In this document: positions 1 to 6,995 of the stretch, piece by piece
Numbering within the stretch: the first letter of the stretch is position 1
How the letters are laid out: every line of letters starts with the position of its first letter
Origin: an uncultured Rikenellaceae bacterium
GTDB lineage: Bacteria > Bacteroidota > Bacteroidia > Bacteroidales > Rikenellaceae
DNA: 23,855 nt
Assembly: GCA_910588925.1 (NCBI GenBank)
Contig: CAJURV010000028.1
Span: 1 to 23,855 of the forward strand
Direction of reading: 5' to 3'
The notes under the pieces: generated by a model
Told to the model about the DNA's origin: nothing
Databases searched by the model: none
What the model saw: only the letters and a program-made list of their open reading frames with translations
Translations under genes and position numbers: made by a program

Positions 1-37
1 CAACTTCCGCCGTTAAATCCCGAGGCACGAGGGATGA

Positions 38-69
38 GCGGGCCGGAGCCTCCCCTAACGGAGGCCCGC
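38..69 (-). repeat. GC-rich hairpin repeat, copy 1 (short form)
   Basis: The ends are perfect 7-base inverted repeats, GCGGGCC (38-44) and GGCCCGC (63-69). Read on the minus strand it begins GCGGGCCTCCGT and continues into a G-rich GGGGAG segment, as do the copies at 369-415 and 19872-19921, but the later part of the element is missing here. Confidence 0.6.
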
Positions 70-368
70 GTAAGTTACAGCAATCATTAGACCTCTTCCG
101 CTTAAATCATCGTCGCGAATCTAAAGAGCCTCACGCTTAAGCGCTCCCCCGCAGGCTCCGTCCCTGTGATACCGAATATCTTCACCGAAAAAGTAACGTC
201 ATACCTTTTCATAATGAATCCATGTCTATGGCCCTCGCTCCACTCGGGCCGCCGTCATAACACAAAAGTTCGGCTAATGCGCATACCGTAAATCTCCAGA
301 TAAATTCACCATCTCGTAAACAGCCGTCATAATACATATTCGTAGGGAAAGGAAAATATTAATCTCTC

Positions 369-415
369 CCGGACCGCACTTCGCGGTAGGCAGAGACTCC
401 CCCACGGAGGCCCGC
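369..415 (-). repeat. GC-rich hairpin repeat, copy 2
   Basis: Read on the minus strand this starts GCGGGCCTCCGT, runs through GGGGGAG and CTCTGCCTAC, contains an inner hairpin CCGC-GAAGT-GCGG, and ends GGTCCG. It lines up along its whole length with 19872-19921. The outer arm keeps pairing through a G-T wobble, with one terminal mismatch. Confidence 0.65.
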
Positions 416-621
416 AAGGTAGGTAAACTATAACCAGTATTCGCTTAATTAATTAAAGACACTCTCCTTAATAGCACGCTCTGGCAGTCTCCAGCCTTGT
501 GAAGTTGGGATAATGAAGTGCTTCAAAAAGCGACAATCCCTTATAAAAGAAATGTATGACTAGCTACTATGCTCCAGCGAAACCGATGTAACTTTCAATA
601 GAGTACCGCCTCCGCTATCCA

Positions 622-1518
622 TTAAAAAGCAGACAGAATATAACTTACAGTCCCATTGATATCGTCAGGAGAGAAAATTTCATATCGCGGATTACGCCTG
701 AACCAAGTCAACTGCCGCTTCGCATAACGTCTCGTATTACGTTTTATCAGCTCCACGGCCGTCTCCATGTCGTGTTTGCCGTCGAAGTGATCGAACAATT
801 CGCGATAACCTACCGTGGCAAGAGCGTTCAACCCGGCGTGCGGGCGTAGATTGCGGGCCTCTTCTACCAGCCCCTCCGATAGCATGGCGTCTACGCGTCG
901 GTTTATTCGGTCGTATAGCTCTTCACGTGGGCGATCGACCATTATGTATATCGTTTCGAAATCACGCTTATGGCTCTCCCCTTTACGTAATTTGCTGTAC
1001 GGTTCTCCGGTCGACAGACACACCTCTATGGCACGTATTACCCTTTGCGGGTTACAACGGTCCACTTTATCGTAATATTCGGGGTCGAGCTCGCGCAACT
1101 GCCGAAGCAGGCTGTCGATCCCTTCGTCACGGCATTTGGCTATAAGTGCCTCGCGTATGGTTTCATCGGAAGGTATCTCGTCGAAACCCTCGGTTACGGC
1201 GTCGATGTATAGTCCGGAGCCACCCGTCAGTATGACATGATTATGCGTGCGGAATAGTTCAGATATTGTTTCGAGAGCCTCTTTGGCATACTCTCCGCAA
1301 CTGTACGGTTCGAAAACGGAGCGTGAGTGTATGAAACGGTGTTCGGCCGCTGCCAGCTGTTCGGGGGTGGGTACGGCAGTGCCTATGGTCATTTCACGGT
1401 AGAACTGACGCGAGTCGCACGATACTATGGGGGCATCTATGCGTTTAGATACCGCTATGGCCGTCTCGGTCTTGCCTACGCCTGTGGCCCCGGCTATCAC
1501 CACGAGTCTGTTATTCAT
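622..1518 (-). CDS. miaA: tRNA dimethylallyltransferase MiaA
   Basis: This enzyme transfers a dimethylallyl group from DMAPP to N6 of A37 in tRNAs that read UNN codons, the first step towards ms2i6A. The 298-residue product has the usual family length. A P-loop GATGVGKT lies at residues 10-17, the substrate-binding DSRQFY at 35-40 and TGGSGLYIDA at 98-107. The C-terminal KRQLTWFRR block matches the family's tRNA-contacting end. The start at 1518 is the natural one because the protein begins directly before the first beta strand and P-loop. Its ATG overlaps the end of the upstream gene by 8 bases, so translation of the two is probably coupled. It is the last gene of a minus-strand run that begins with kdsB. 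Confidence 0.97.
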   Translation of the reverse strand: MNNRLVVIAGATGVGKTETAIAVSKRIDAPIVSCDSRQFYREMTIGTAVPTPEQLAAAEHRFIHSRSVFEPYSCGEYAKEALETISELFRTHNHVILTGGSGLYIDAVTEGFDEIPSDETIREALIAKCRDEGIDSLLRQLRELDPEYYDKVDRCNPQRVIRAIEVCLSTGEPYSKLRKGESHKRDFETIYIMVDRPREELYDRINRRVDAMLSEGLVEEARNLRPHAGLNALATVGYRELFDHFDGKHDMETAVELIKRNTRRYAKRQLTWFRRNPRYEIFSPDDINGTVSYILSAF

Positions 1519-2032
1519 CGTCGGAGAAATAATCGTCGCCCTCGAAGTCGTTGTAGTCGCCCATCGCCTCTTCGAATATTGAGTTGCTGCCGTGGCTCTT
1601 GGCGGCGTCGTACTGGTCGGGGGCCTGTCCGTTGGCCAGTTGCACTCGCGGGTATGAAAGCCCCTCTTCGGGAGAGTGCATATCTATGGCTTCGAAAAAC
1701 AGTGCGCGGTCTTCGAGCTGATCGAATATGTATAGCAGACGGTCGCCGGGAGCCACGACCAGCCGTCCGACCGTTATGCCGTCCATTGTCATTGGCGTTG
1801 CCGACGGATCGTCGCTCTCTGCCATGCCCATGTCTACCGACGTGAACTCATAGAGTTTCCCCCATTTGTCGTCGGATAGGAAAAACGAACATAACTCTCG
1901 GTTGTCGTACCCTAAATCGGCGCATACGAAGTCGTGCATCTGTCGTAACGTCATGTCGCCGGGAATCTGATAGTCGCGCAAAAAGTTGTCGTCTTCGTCG
2001 CTAAGAACTCTGAATTTTATTATTTCTGACAT
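1511..2032 (-). CDS. pRiA4b ORF-3-like (IS1096 TnpR-passenger family) acidic protein
   Basis: The product of 173 residues resembles the plasmid pRiA4b ORF-3-like family, often labelled IS1096 element passenger TnpR. The family name is historical: it has no demonstrated recombinase activity and its role is unknown. The N-terminal half (about residues 3-90) has the typical run of FRVLSDEDDNFLRDYQI, then TLRQMHDFVCADLGYDN and FFLSDDKW. The C-terminal tail is strongly acidic (DYNDFEGDDYFSDDE). No transposase or terminal repeats lie nearby, so this is a chromosomal stand-alone member. It overlaps miaA by 8 bases and follows the acyl-CoA reductase gene by 58 bases. The position suggests a housekeeping partner of the operon, but that is inference. 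Confidence 0.8.
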   Translation of the reverse strand: MSEIIKFRVLSDEDDNFLRDYQIPGDMTLRQMHDFVCADLGYDNRELCSFFLSDDKWGKLYEFTSVDMGMAESDDPSATPMTMDGITVGRLVVAPGDRLLYIFDQLEDRALFFEAIDMHSPEEGLSYPRVQLANGQAPDQYDAAKSHGSNSIFEEAMGDYNDFEGDDYFSDDE

Positions 2033-2090
2033 ATTTAGTAGAGGTGAATCAATGTATTACGATAAGTTTAGCGGTCTTAAAAAGATATGG

Positions 2091-3074
2091 TCAACGTGCA
2101 GCCTGTGATATGAACGCTATCACATCGCGGCCGTCGGGATAGTCCCACGGCGCGGGTCGTTGGGCATGTCCGAACGGTATGCGGCCGTGTCCCACGACGC
2201 ATTGTATGTCGTTTCGGCCTGCGATCTCCGCGGTCAATGCGTCGTTCGACCCGTAAAACGAGTATGTTATCTGACATATCGTCTCCGATTGCATCCCCGG
2301 ACATAACAGAAAATAGCCTCCGTCGAAGAACGGCTCCCCGTTCATTGTCTTAAGCGCGCGCGCCTGACGATAGCTTCCGTGCCATGGGCGGTGCACTATG
2401 GGCTGGTTACCTGAGACGATCTTTTCTATCAATGTTTCGGGCGGATAGCCCACGGGCAGATATATGTGCGTTACGTTTCGGCATCCGAGCGTGAAGTAAG
2501 TGAATATGTCTTGCCATAACAACGAAAGCTCCTGTGCGCTCTCCGTGCCGTCTATCACGGCCGCCGAAATGCGGTGGGTGCGTAACAGCATGGCTATGCC
2601 GTCGAATCGCGCCCTTATGAACGAGGCTGCGTTATCGCTTCCGGAGGCTATGACGGCGTCTGCTACCGAATCATCGGCGAGTTGCGACACGTTCGCACCC
2701 GTACACCCGGCTACGATAGCTTCGGCCCACTCCATCAAAGCCTTGTCTTTGGACGAGTGTTTCACAAATATCCCGCACCCTGTGACAGCGCAACACAACA
2801 TGTCGAAAAATCCGGCCATAGGAATGTTTCCGGCCATTATAACGGCTACGTTCATCCCGGTGTCCGTGTGCGGATAGCCGGTGAGCCACCTTTCGGCTAT
2901 GGCATCGTCGAGCATGCCGTCTACGATCGCTCGCAGGGCATACTCTATGTCTTCGCGAGTGAACCACTCGTTATCGGCCAACGCACGGGCCATTACCGGT
3001 TCCGGAATCCCGCGCGACATTTCATGCCTTATTTGCCGTATTTGTCCGCCACGGCTGTCGTATAGTGTGCTCAT
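2091..3074 (-). CDS. Acyl-CoA reductase, LuxC family
   Basis: This is a predicted NAD(P)H-dependent acyl-CoA/acyl-ester reductase related to LuxC (aldehyde dehydrogenase fold), which would reduce an activated acyl group to an aldehyde. The product is 327 residues. An AGNIPMAGFFD stretch at 81-91 fits the nucleotide-binding start of the fold, and Cys198 in LGCRNVT is the best candidate for the acyl-accepting cysteine. The frame stays open upstream to 3251, but that part runs inside kdsB. I chose ATG 3074 because it forms a 4-base ATGA overlap with the kdsB stop and the N-terminus MSTLYDSRGG reads naturally. No luxD/luxE or luciferase genes are present, so this is not bioluminescence. The real substrate is unknown; stand-alone homologues are common in Bacteroidota. 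Confidence 0.85.
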   Translation of the reverse strand: MSTLYDSRGGQIRQIRHEMSRGIPEPVMARALADNEWFTREDIEYALRAIVDGMLDDAIAERWLTGYPHTDTGMNVAVIMAGNIPMAGFFDMLCCAVTGCGIFVKHSSKDKALMEWAEAIVAGCTGANVSQLADDSVADAVIASGSDNAASFIRARFDGIAMLLRTHRISAAVIDGTESAQELSLLWQDIFTYFTLGCRNVTHIYLPVGYPPETLIEKIVSGNQPIVHRPWHGSYRQARALKTMNGEPFFDGGYFLLCPGMQSETICQITYSFYGSNDALTAEIAGRNDIQCVVGHGRIPFGHAQRPAPWDYPDGRDVIAFISQAAR

Positions 3075-3841
3075 CGTTTGTTCTCGAACAGATGGGAGTA
3101 TTCCTTGAGCACCAGTTCGAGGTCGGCGGGGGTGTCTATCGCGTGCGATTGACAGTCGGTGACGGCGCTGCGTATGGTGTAGCCGTTCTCCAACCACCGT
3201 AGTTGCTCGAGCGATTCGCACCTCTCCAGCTCTCCTGCAGGCAGTTCGCATATCCGGGAGAGTACGTCGGCACGATAGCCGTAAAGGCCTATGTGTTTGA
3301 AGAACCGGTGGCTGTTTTGCCAGTCGTTTTTGTCCGTGCCTCTAAGAAAAGGAATGACGCTACGGCTGAAATAGAGTGCATTGCCGTTTACGGCACGCAC
3401 CACTTTGGGCGAATTTTCGTTGAATATGTCCTCGCCATTTTCAAAAGGTTTAACCAAAGTGGCTATCTGGGTGGCGTTGTCGTCGAAACAGCTTTTTATC
3501 AGCTCCAACTGCGATGTGTGGATGAACGGTTCGTCGCCCTGTATGTTGATTACCGTGTCGAAAGAGATGCCGAACAGCTCTTCGGCTTTTATGCGGGTCT
3601 CGTTGCATCGCTCGGTGCCGCTACGGTGCGCGGAGGAGGTCATTATGACGGTGGCTCCGAAAGCGCGTGCCGCATCTTCTATGCGCTTGTCGTCGGTCGC
3701 TACGACGCAATGGTCGAAACTGCTAGAGGCGCGTTCCCACACATGTCTTATCATCGGCTTGCCGAATATGTCGACCAACGGTTTGCCCTCGAAACGGCTC
3801 GATCCGTAGCGGGCGGGTATCACTGCAAGAAATCTGTTCAT
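3071..3841 (-). CDS. kdsB: CMP-Kdo synthetase KdsB (3-deoxy-manno-octulosonate cytidylyltransferase)
   Basis: The enzyme activates Kdo with CTP to give CMP-Kdo, the donor for the inner core of lipopolysaccharide; it is cytosolic. The 256-residue product begins MNRFLAVIPARYGSSRFEGK, the nucleotide-binding signature of the family, followed by GKPMIRHVWERA, INIQGDEPFIH and HIGLYGYR, all in the expected order. The frame extends upstream to 3946, but the extra 35 residues are unlike the family and lie across the predicted promoter, so ATG 3841 is preferred. It is first in the minus-strand run leading to the acyl-CoA reductase, with which it shares an ATGA stop/start. A Bacteroidota-type promoter lies about 75 bases upstream. 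Confidence 0.96.
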   Translation of the reverse strand: MNRFLAVIPARYGSSRFEGKPLVDIFGKPMIRHVWERASSSFDHCVVATDDKRIEDAARAFGATVIMTSSAHRSGTERCNETRIKAEELFGISFDTVINIQGDEPFIHTSQLELIKSCFDDNATQIATLVKPFENGEDIFNENSPKVVRAVNGNALYFSRSVIPFLRGTDKNDWQNSHRFFKHIGLYGYRADVLSRICELPAGELERCESLEQLRWLENGYTIRSAVTDCQSHAIDTPADLELVLKEYSHLFENKR

Positions 3842-3886
3842 CGTAGCACGGTTTTTGTTAGATTCATTCTGACTTTTGGTAAACGC

Positions 3887-3900
3887 CCGGATACATCCGG
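3887..3900. promoter_or_regulatory. Palindrome in the kdsB leader
   Basis: A perfect CCGGAT-AC-ATCCGG inverted repeat lies between the predicted kdsB promoter and its start codon. It could be an operator or a small RNA hairpin; nothing else identifies a partner. Confidence 0.3.
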
Positions 3901-3917
3901 AGCCAGGTTTCCGAAAG

Positions 3918-3947
3918 CAAAGATACGCAATTCGTCGAAGCGGCAAA
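3918..3947 (-). promoter_or_regulatory. Predicted kdsB promoter, Bacteroidota type
   Basis: On the minus strand TATCTTTG (3925-3918) matches TAnnTTTG exactly, with TTTG (3947-3944) 18 bases upstream. It points at kdsB and would give a leader of roughly 70 bases. Spacing is slightly shorter than the usual 19-21. Confidence 0.6.
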
Positions 3948-4092
3948 ACGAAATCGCCGTCGTAAAGCTATGCGGAACTTCGTGGCGATACACGCTTGGC
4001 GAAAAATTAACGATATGAGAAACTGTTTTGTTTTTGAAAAAAGTTTCGGAGCCGCTTTCGCATTTCGCTCGCGTCGAGCCGGCTATTATTGC

Positions 4093-4120
4093 GGATATAT
4101 CTCTGAAACGATATCCGGAT
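4093..4120. promoter_or_regulatory. Inverted repeats upstream of rho
   Basis: GGATAT (4093-4098) can pair with ATATCC (4111-4116), and ATCCGGAT (4113-4120) is itself a palindrome. They sit about 35 bases before the predicted rho promoter and share the CCGGAT word with the palindrome at 3887-3900. This is a possible operator pair only. Confidence 0.2.
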
Positions 4121-4153
4121 CATCGGACTTTAAAATAAAACAGCTTCTAAAAT

Positions 4154-4183
4154 TTTGATATAGGGCGATTATTTTTAACTTTG
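4154..4183 (+). promoter_or_regulatory. Predicted rho promoter, Bacteroidota type
   Basis: TTTG (4154-4157), an 18-base spacer and TAACTTTG (4176-4183) match the TTTG/TAnnTTTG pattern. The leader to the rho ATG would be about 95 bases, long enough for autoregulation by Rho, which is common in other bacteria. Confidence 0.65.
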
Positions 4184-4283
4184 CAAAGTCAATGTCGGCA
4201 AAATCCTTTTCCGGCATTGGCGGATTCTTATCGCCCATATCGGGTTTTTAATCGTCTTATATTCATTTTTACATATTCACACA

Positions 4284-6011
4284 ATGCAAGATTTTGCAAC
4301 ATTGAAACAAAAAACTCTCGTAGAGTTGCGTTCCATCGCCAAATCGTTCGGCATGAAACGGGTGGAGAGTTACCGTAAGAACGAGCTTATCGGCAAAATC
4401 ATAGAATATTCGTCGGCCATAGCCGAGTTTCGCGGCGGTCGTTCCGAGGCCGCGGAGGTTCCGGCGGCTTCCGTGAGCGAAGATACGGCCGATACGGCGA
4501 TCAAGAGCGAATCAGATATGGGTGATGTTCAGAGACGTCGCCGCGGACGCATACCCCGTCCCAAGGTCTATTCCGCACAGCCGGAGGGTACGGCCACGCG
4601 TGGAGACGCTCCCCGTGCGGAGGCTGCGACGCCCTCTTTCCCGGTGGCCGACGAGCCGGTGGAGGACCGTCGTACCAATGTGCCGAATCCCCCGGCCGTA
4701 GATATAGAGATAGGTCGTAAACGTCGTTTCGAGGCCCGTCAGTCTGTCGCAAGGCAGGATATGCCCAAAAACGACAACCGACGTCAACGCCCCGACGATT
4801 CGTCGGACGATGCCCCGGAGCAGCCCTATTTCGCCCCGGACATGGCGGAGAACGACATGCGCGGCAGGCGTCAGTCGCAACAACGCGACGAATATCTGGG
4901 TGTGGTCAAGAGCGAGGGTGTTCTCGAGATACTTCAGGACGGTTACGGTTTCCTGCGTTCATCCGACTACAACTACCTCAACTCTCCCGACGACATCTAT
5001 GTGTCTCCTTCGCAGATACGCACTTTCGGTCTCAAGCAGGGCGATACCGTTTCGGGCGAGATACGTCCGCCCAAAGACGGCGAAAAGTATTTCCCGCTCG
5101 TCAAGGTAGAGATGGTCAACGGACTCAATCCGGAGGAGCTTCGCGACAGGGTGATGTTCGAGTATCTCACCCCTCTCTTTCCGCAGGAGAAGTTCGATAT
5201 CACCAGCAACGGTCATAACAACCTATCCAACCGTGTCATAGACATGTTCGCCCCCATAGGCAAAGGTCAGCGTGCCCTAGTAGTGGCGCAGCCTAAGACA
5301 GGTAAGACTATGTTGCTCAAGTCTATAGCCAACGCCATAGCCGATAATCACCCCGAGGCCTATATGATAATGTTGCTCATAGACGAGCGTCCCGAGGAGG
5401 TTACCGACATGCAACGCTCCGTAAAGGCCGAGGTGGTGGCCTCCACGTTCGACGAACAGGCGGCACGCCATGTAAAGGTGGCCGAGATGGTGCTCGAAAA
5501 GGCGAAGCGGTTAGTGGAGTGCGGCCACGATGTGGTGATATTCCTCGACTCCATAACCCGTCTGGCACGTGCGTACAACACCGTTCAGCCGGCTTCGGGC
5601 AAGGTCCTCTCCGGCGGTGTAGACGCCAATGCGCTCCATAAGCCCAAACGTTTCTTCGGCGCCGCCCGTAACACGGAGGAGAAGGGGTCGCTTACCATCA
5701 TAGCTTCAGCCCTTATAGATACCGGCTCCAAGATGGACGAAGTCATATTCGAGGAGTTCAAGGGTACCGGCAATATGGAGCTTCAGCTCGACCGCAAACT
5801 ATCCAACAAACGCATATATCCGGCCGTCGACATCACCGCCTCGTCTACGCGCCGCGACGATCTGCTTATGAACAAGGAGACGTTGCAGAAAACGTGGATC
5901 ATACGCCGCCATCTCACCGACATGAATTCCGTGGAGGCCATGGAGTTGATAAAGAAAGAGATGGAGTCCACCGTAAGCAACGAACAGTTGCTTCAGAAGA
6001 TGAATCAGTAA
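4284..6011 (+). CDS. rho: Transcription termination factor Rho with disordered insert
   Basis: Rho is a hexameric RNA-dependent ATPase that ends transcription. The product is 575 residues against about 420 in E. coli. Residues 4-44 are the SAP-like Rho_N domain. Residues 50-203 are a low-complexity insert rich in Arg, Asp, Pro and Ala with no predicted fold. Residues 207-275 form the cold-shock-type RNA-binding domain (VLEILQDGYGFLR). The ATPase core follows, with Walker A AQPKTGKT at 335-342, DERPEEVTDM at 367-376, Walker B VVIFLDSITR at 417-426 and the Q-loop region near VLSGGVDANAL. All catalytic motifs are intact. A promoter lies at 4154-4183 and a hairpin follows the stop. Such inserts are usual in Bacteroidota, and the one in Bacteroides thetaiotaomicron has been reported to drive phase separation. 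Confidence 0.98.
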   Translation: MQDFATLKQKTLVELRSIAKSFGMKRVESYRKNELIGKIIEYSSAIAEFRGGRSEAAEVPAASVSEDTADTAIKSESDMGDVQRRRRGRIPRPKVYSAQPEGTATRGDAPRAEAATPSFPVADEPVEDRRTNVPNPPAVDIEIGRKRRFEARQSVARQDMPKNDNRRQRPDDSSDDAPEQPYFAPDMAENDMRGRRQSQQRDEYLGVVKSEGVLEILQDGYGFLRSSDYNYLNSPDDIYVSPSQIRTFGLKQGDTVSGEIRPPKDGEKYFPLVKVEMVNGLNPEELRDRVMFEYLTPLFPQEKFDITSNGHNNLSNRVIDMFAPIGKGQRALVVAQPKTGKTMLLKSIANAIADNHPEAYMIMLLIDERPEEVTDMQRSVKAEVVASTFDEQAARHVKVAEMVLEKAKRLVECGHDVVIFLDSITRLARAYNTVQPASGKVLSGGVDANALHKPKRFFGAARNTEEKGSLTIIASALIDTGSKMDEVIFEEFKGTGNMELQLDRKLSNKRIYPAVDITASSTRRDDLLMNKETLQKTWIIRRHLTDMNSVEAMELIKKEMESTVSNEQLLQKMNQ

Positions 6012-6025
6012 CTATGCCTTATCTC

Positions 6026-6055
6026 CTGCGGACTTGCCGTTCGGTTGGTCCGCAG
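6026..6055 (+). terminator. Hairpin after rho
   Basis: CTGCGGAC (6026-6033) pairs perfectly with GTCCGCAG (6048-6055) around a 14-base loop. Only TTTGT follows, so intrinsic termination may be partial and the next gene may receive read-through. Confidence 0.5.
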
Positions 6056-6115
6056 TTTGTGGCGTAGCCGTGCGTGTCTGTCACGGCGGCATGTTTCCAA
6101 TCAGTATATTATCGC

Positions 6116-6802
6116 ATGTTCGACGGTAGCGACATACTCTACGAGGACAATCACATAATGGCCGTAAACAAACGGTCCGGTATGCCCGTGCAGGCCGACC
6201 TTTCCGGCGACAGCGCGTTGGAGGACGAGGTCAAGGCCTATATAAAGCGGCGCGACTCCAAGCCGGGAGCCGTTTTTCTCGGTGTTATCCATCGTATAGA
6301 CCGTCCCGTGAGCGGGGTTGTTCTGTTGGCCAAGACCTCCAAGGCGTTGGCACGCATGAACGAGGCGGTGCGCTCACGCGACATAGTGAAGCGTTATTTC
6401 GCGTTGGTGGCCGAGATGCCGGAAAAAGAGGAGGGCGAGCTAGTCCATTATATTTGGCGAGACGGTCGGAAGAACCGTTCGTATGCCTATGACGCTCCGA
6501 AGAGAGACGCGAAGGAGGCTCGGTTGCGTTATCGTGTGGCCGCTCGTAGCGATCGTTATGTCCTTCTCGATATAGATCTCATCACGGGACGTCACCATCA
6601 GATAAGGGCCCAGTTGTCAAAGTCGCTATCTCCCATACGCGGAGATTTGAAATACGGGGCTCCGCGATCCAATCCGGACGGTAGCATATCGTTGCATGCC
6701 CGGTCTATGACATTCACGCATCCCGTTACCAAAGAACGCATTACCGTCACGGCGCCTCTGCCCGACGATAGGGTGTGGAATCTGTTCATGGATGTACGTT
6801 GA
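6116..6802 (+). CDS. RluA-family RNA pseudouridine synthase
   Basis: The enzyme isomerises uridine to pseudouridine in rRNA or tRNA. The 228-residue product contains HRIDRPVSG, the family motif with the catalytic aspartate, and RHHQIRAQLS, which belongs to the conserved C-terminal block. No S4 domain precedes the catalytic domain, so this is a short RluA/RluC/RluD type member and the target base cannot be assigned. I start it at ATG 6116 because MFDGSDILYEDNHIMAVNK matches the usual opening strand; the frame is open back to 6074, but those residues look non-coding. It follows rho by 104 bases with a weak hairpin between, so it may be partly co-transcribed. Confidence 0.9.
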   Translation: MFDGSDILYEDNHIMAVNKRSGMPVQADLSGDSALEDEVKAYIKRRDSKPGAVFLGVIHRIDRPVSGVVLLAKTSKALARMNEAVRSRDIVKRYFALVAEMPEKEEGELVHYIWRDGRKNRSYAYDAPKRDAKEARLRYRVAARSDRYVLLDIDLITGRHHQIRAQLSKSLSPIRGDLKYGAPRSNPDGSISLHARSMTFTHPVTKERITVTAPLPDDRVWNLFMDVR

Positions 6803-6850
6803 TCGCTCCCTGCAGTTTCACCGCTTAGTGCTGTAAAAGGTTGCATTGGA

Positions 6851-6980
6851 GCCGAACGTTTGCGGTTAGATGAAGTTTCGACTTCCCGGAGCGAGAAGAC
6901 GTCTACCCCAAAGCGAACGTTTGCAATAAGCCGAGAGCAATGAAACGAAGTTTTGATTGCCGAGGCGAGAAAACGTCGAA
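6851..6980. repeat. Imperfect direct repeat in the chromate transporter leader
   Basis: Two related units lie head to tail. Unit 1 (6851-6905) runs GCCGAACGTTTGC ... GAAGTTTCGACTTCCCGG ... GCGAGAAGACGTC. Unit 2 (6912-6980) runs AGCGAACGTTTGC ... GAAGTTTTGATTGCCGAG ... GCGAGAAAACGTC and has an extra segment in the middle. The second unit ends about 15 bases before the ATG at 6996. No coding potential is visible here. Confidence 0.6.
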
Positions 6981-6995
6981 AGAAGTTCAACTATT

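Larger units (their letters stand above)
1..621. other. Gene-free stretch with hairpin repeats
   Basis: No reading frame here looks like a protein. The stretch holds two copies of a GC-rich hairpin repeat (38-69 and 369-415, listed separately). A weaker GGCCC/GGGCC hairpin lies at 230-250. A short direct repeat, GCCGTCATAA followed by CAC or TAC, lies at 251-263 and 323-335. No clear terminator for the miaA operon was found next to 622. Confidence 0.6.

Noticed and set aside
2091..3074. Bioluminescence locus because of the LuxC-type gene
   Set aside because: No luciferase, LuxD or LuxE genes are present, and stand-alone LuxC-type proteins are common in this phylum.
3842..3946. Upstream extension of kdsB
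   Set aside because: The extra 35 residues do not fit the family and cover the promoter box at 3918-3925.
3203..4018. Plus-strand frame of 271 codons opposite kdsB
   Set aside because: Antisense shadow; it also crosses the predicted promoters.
6598..6990. Minus-strand frame of 130 codons over the end of the RluA-type gene and the tandem repeat
   Set aside because: It is partly antisense to a clear gene and partly repeat sequence, with no domain.
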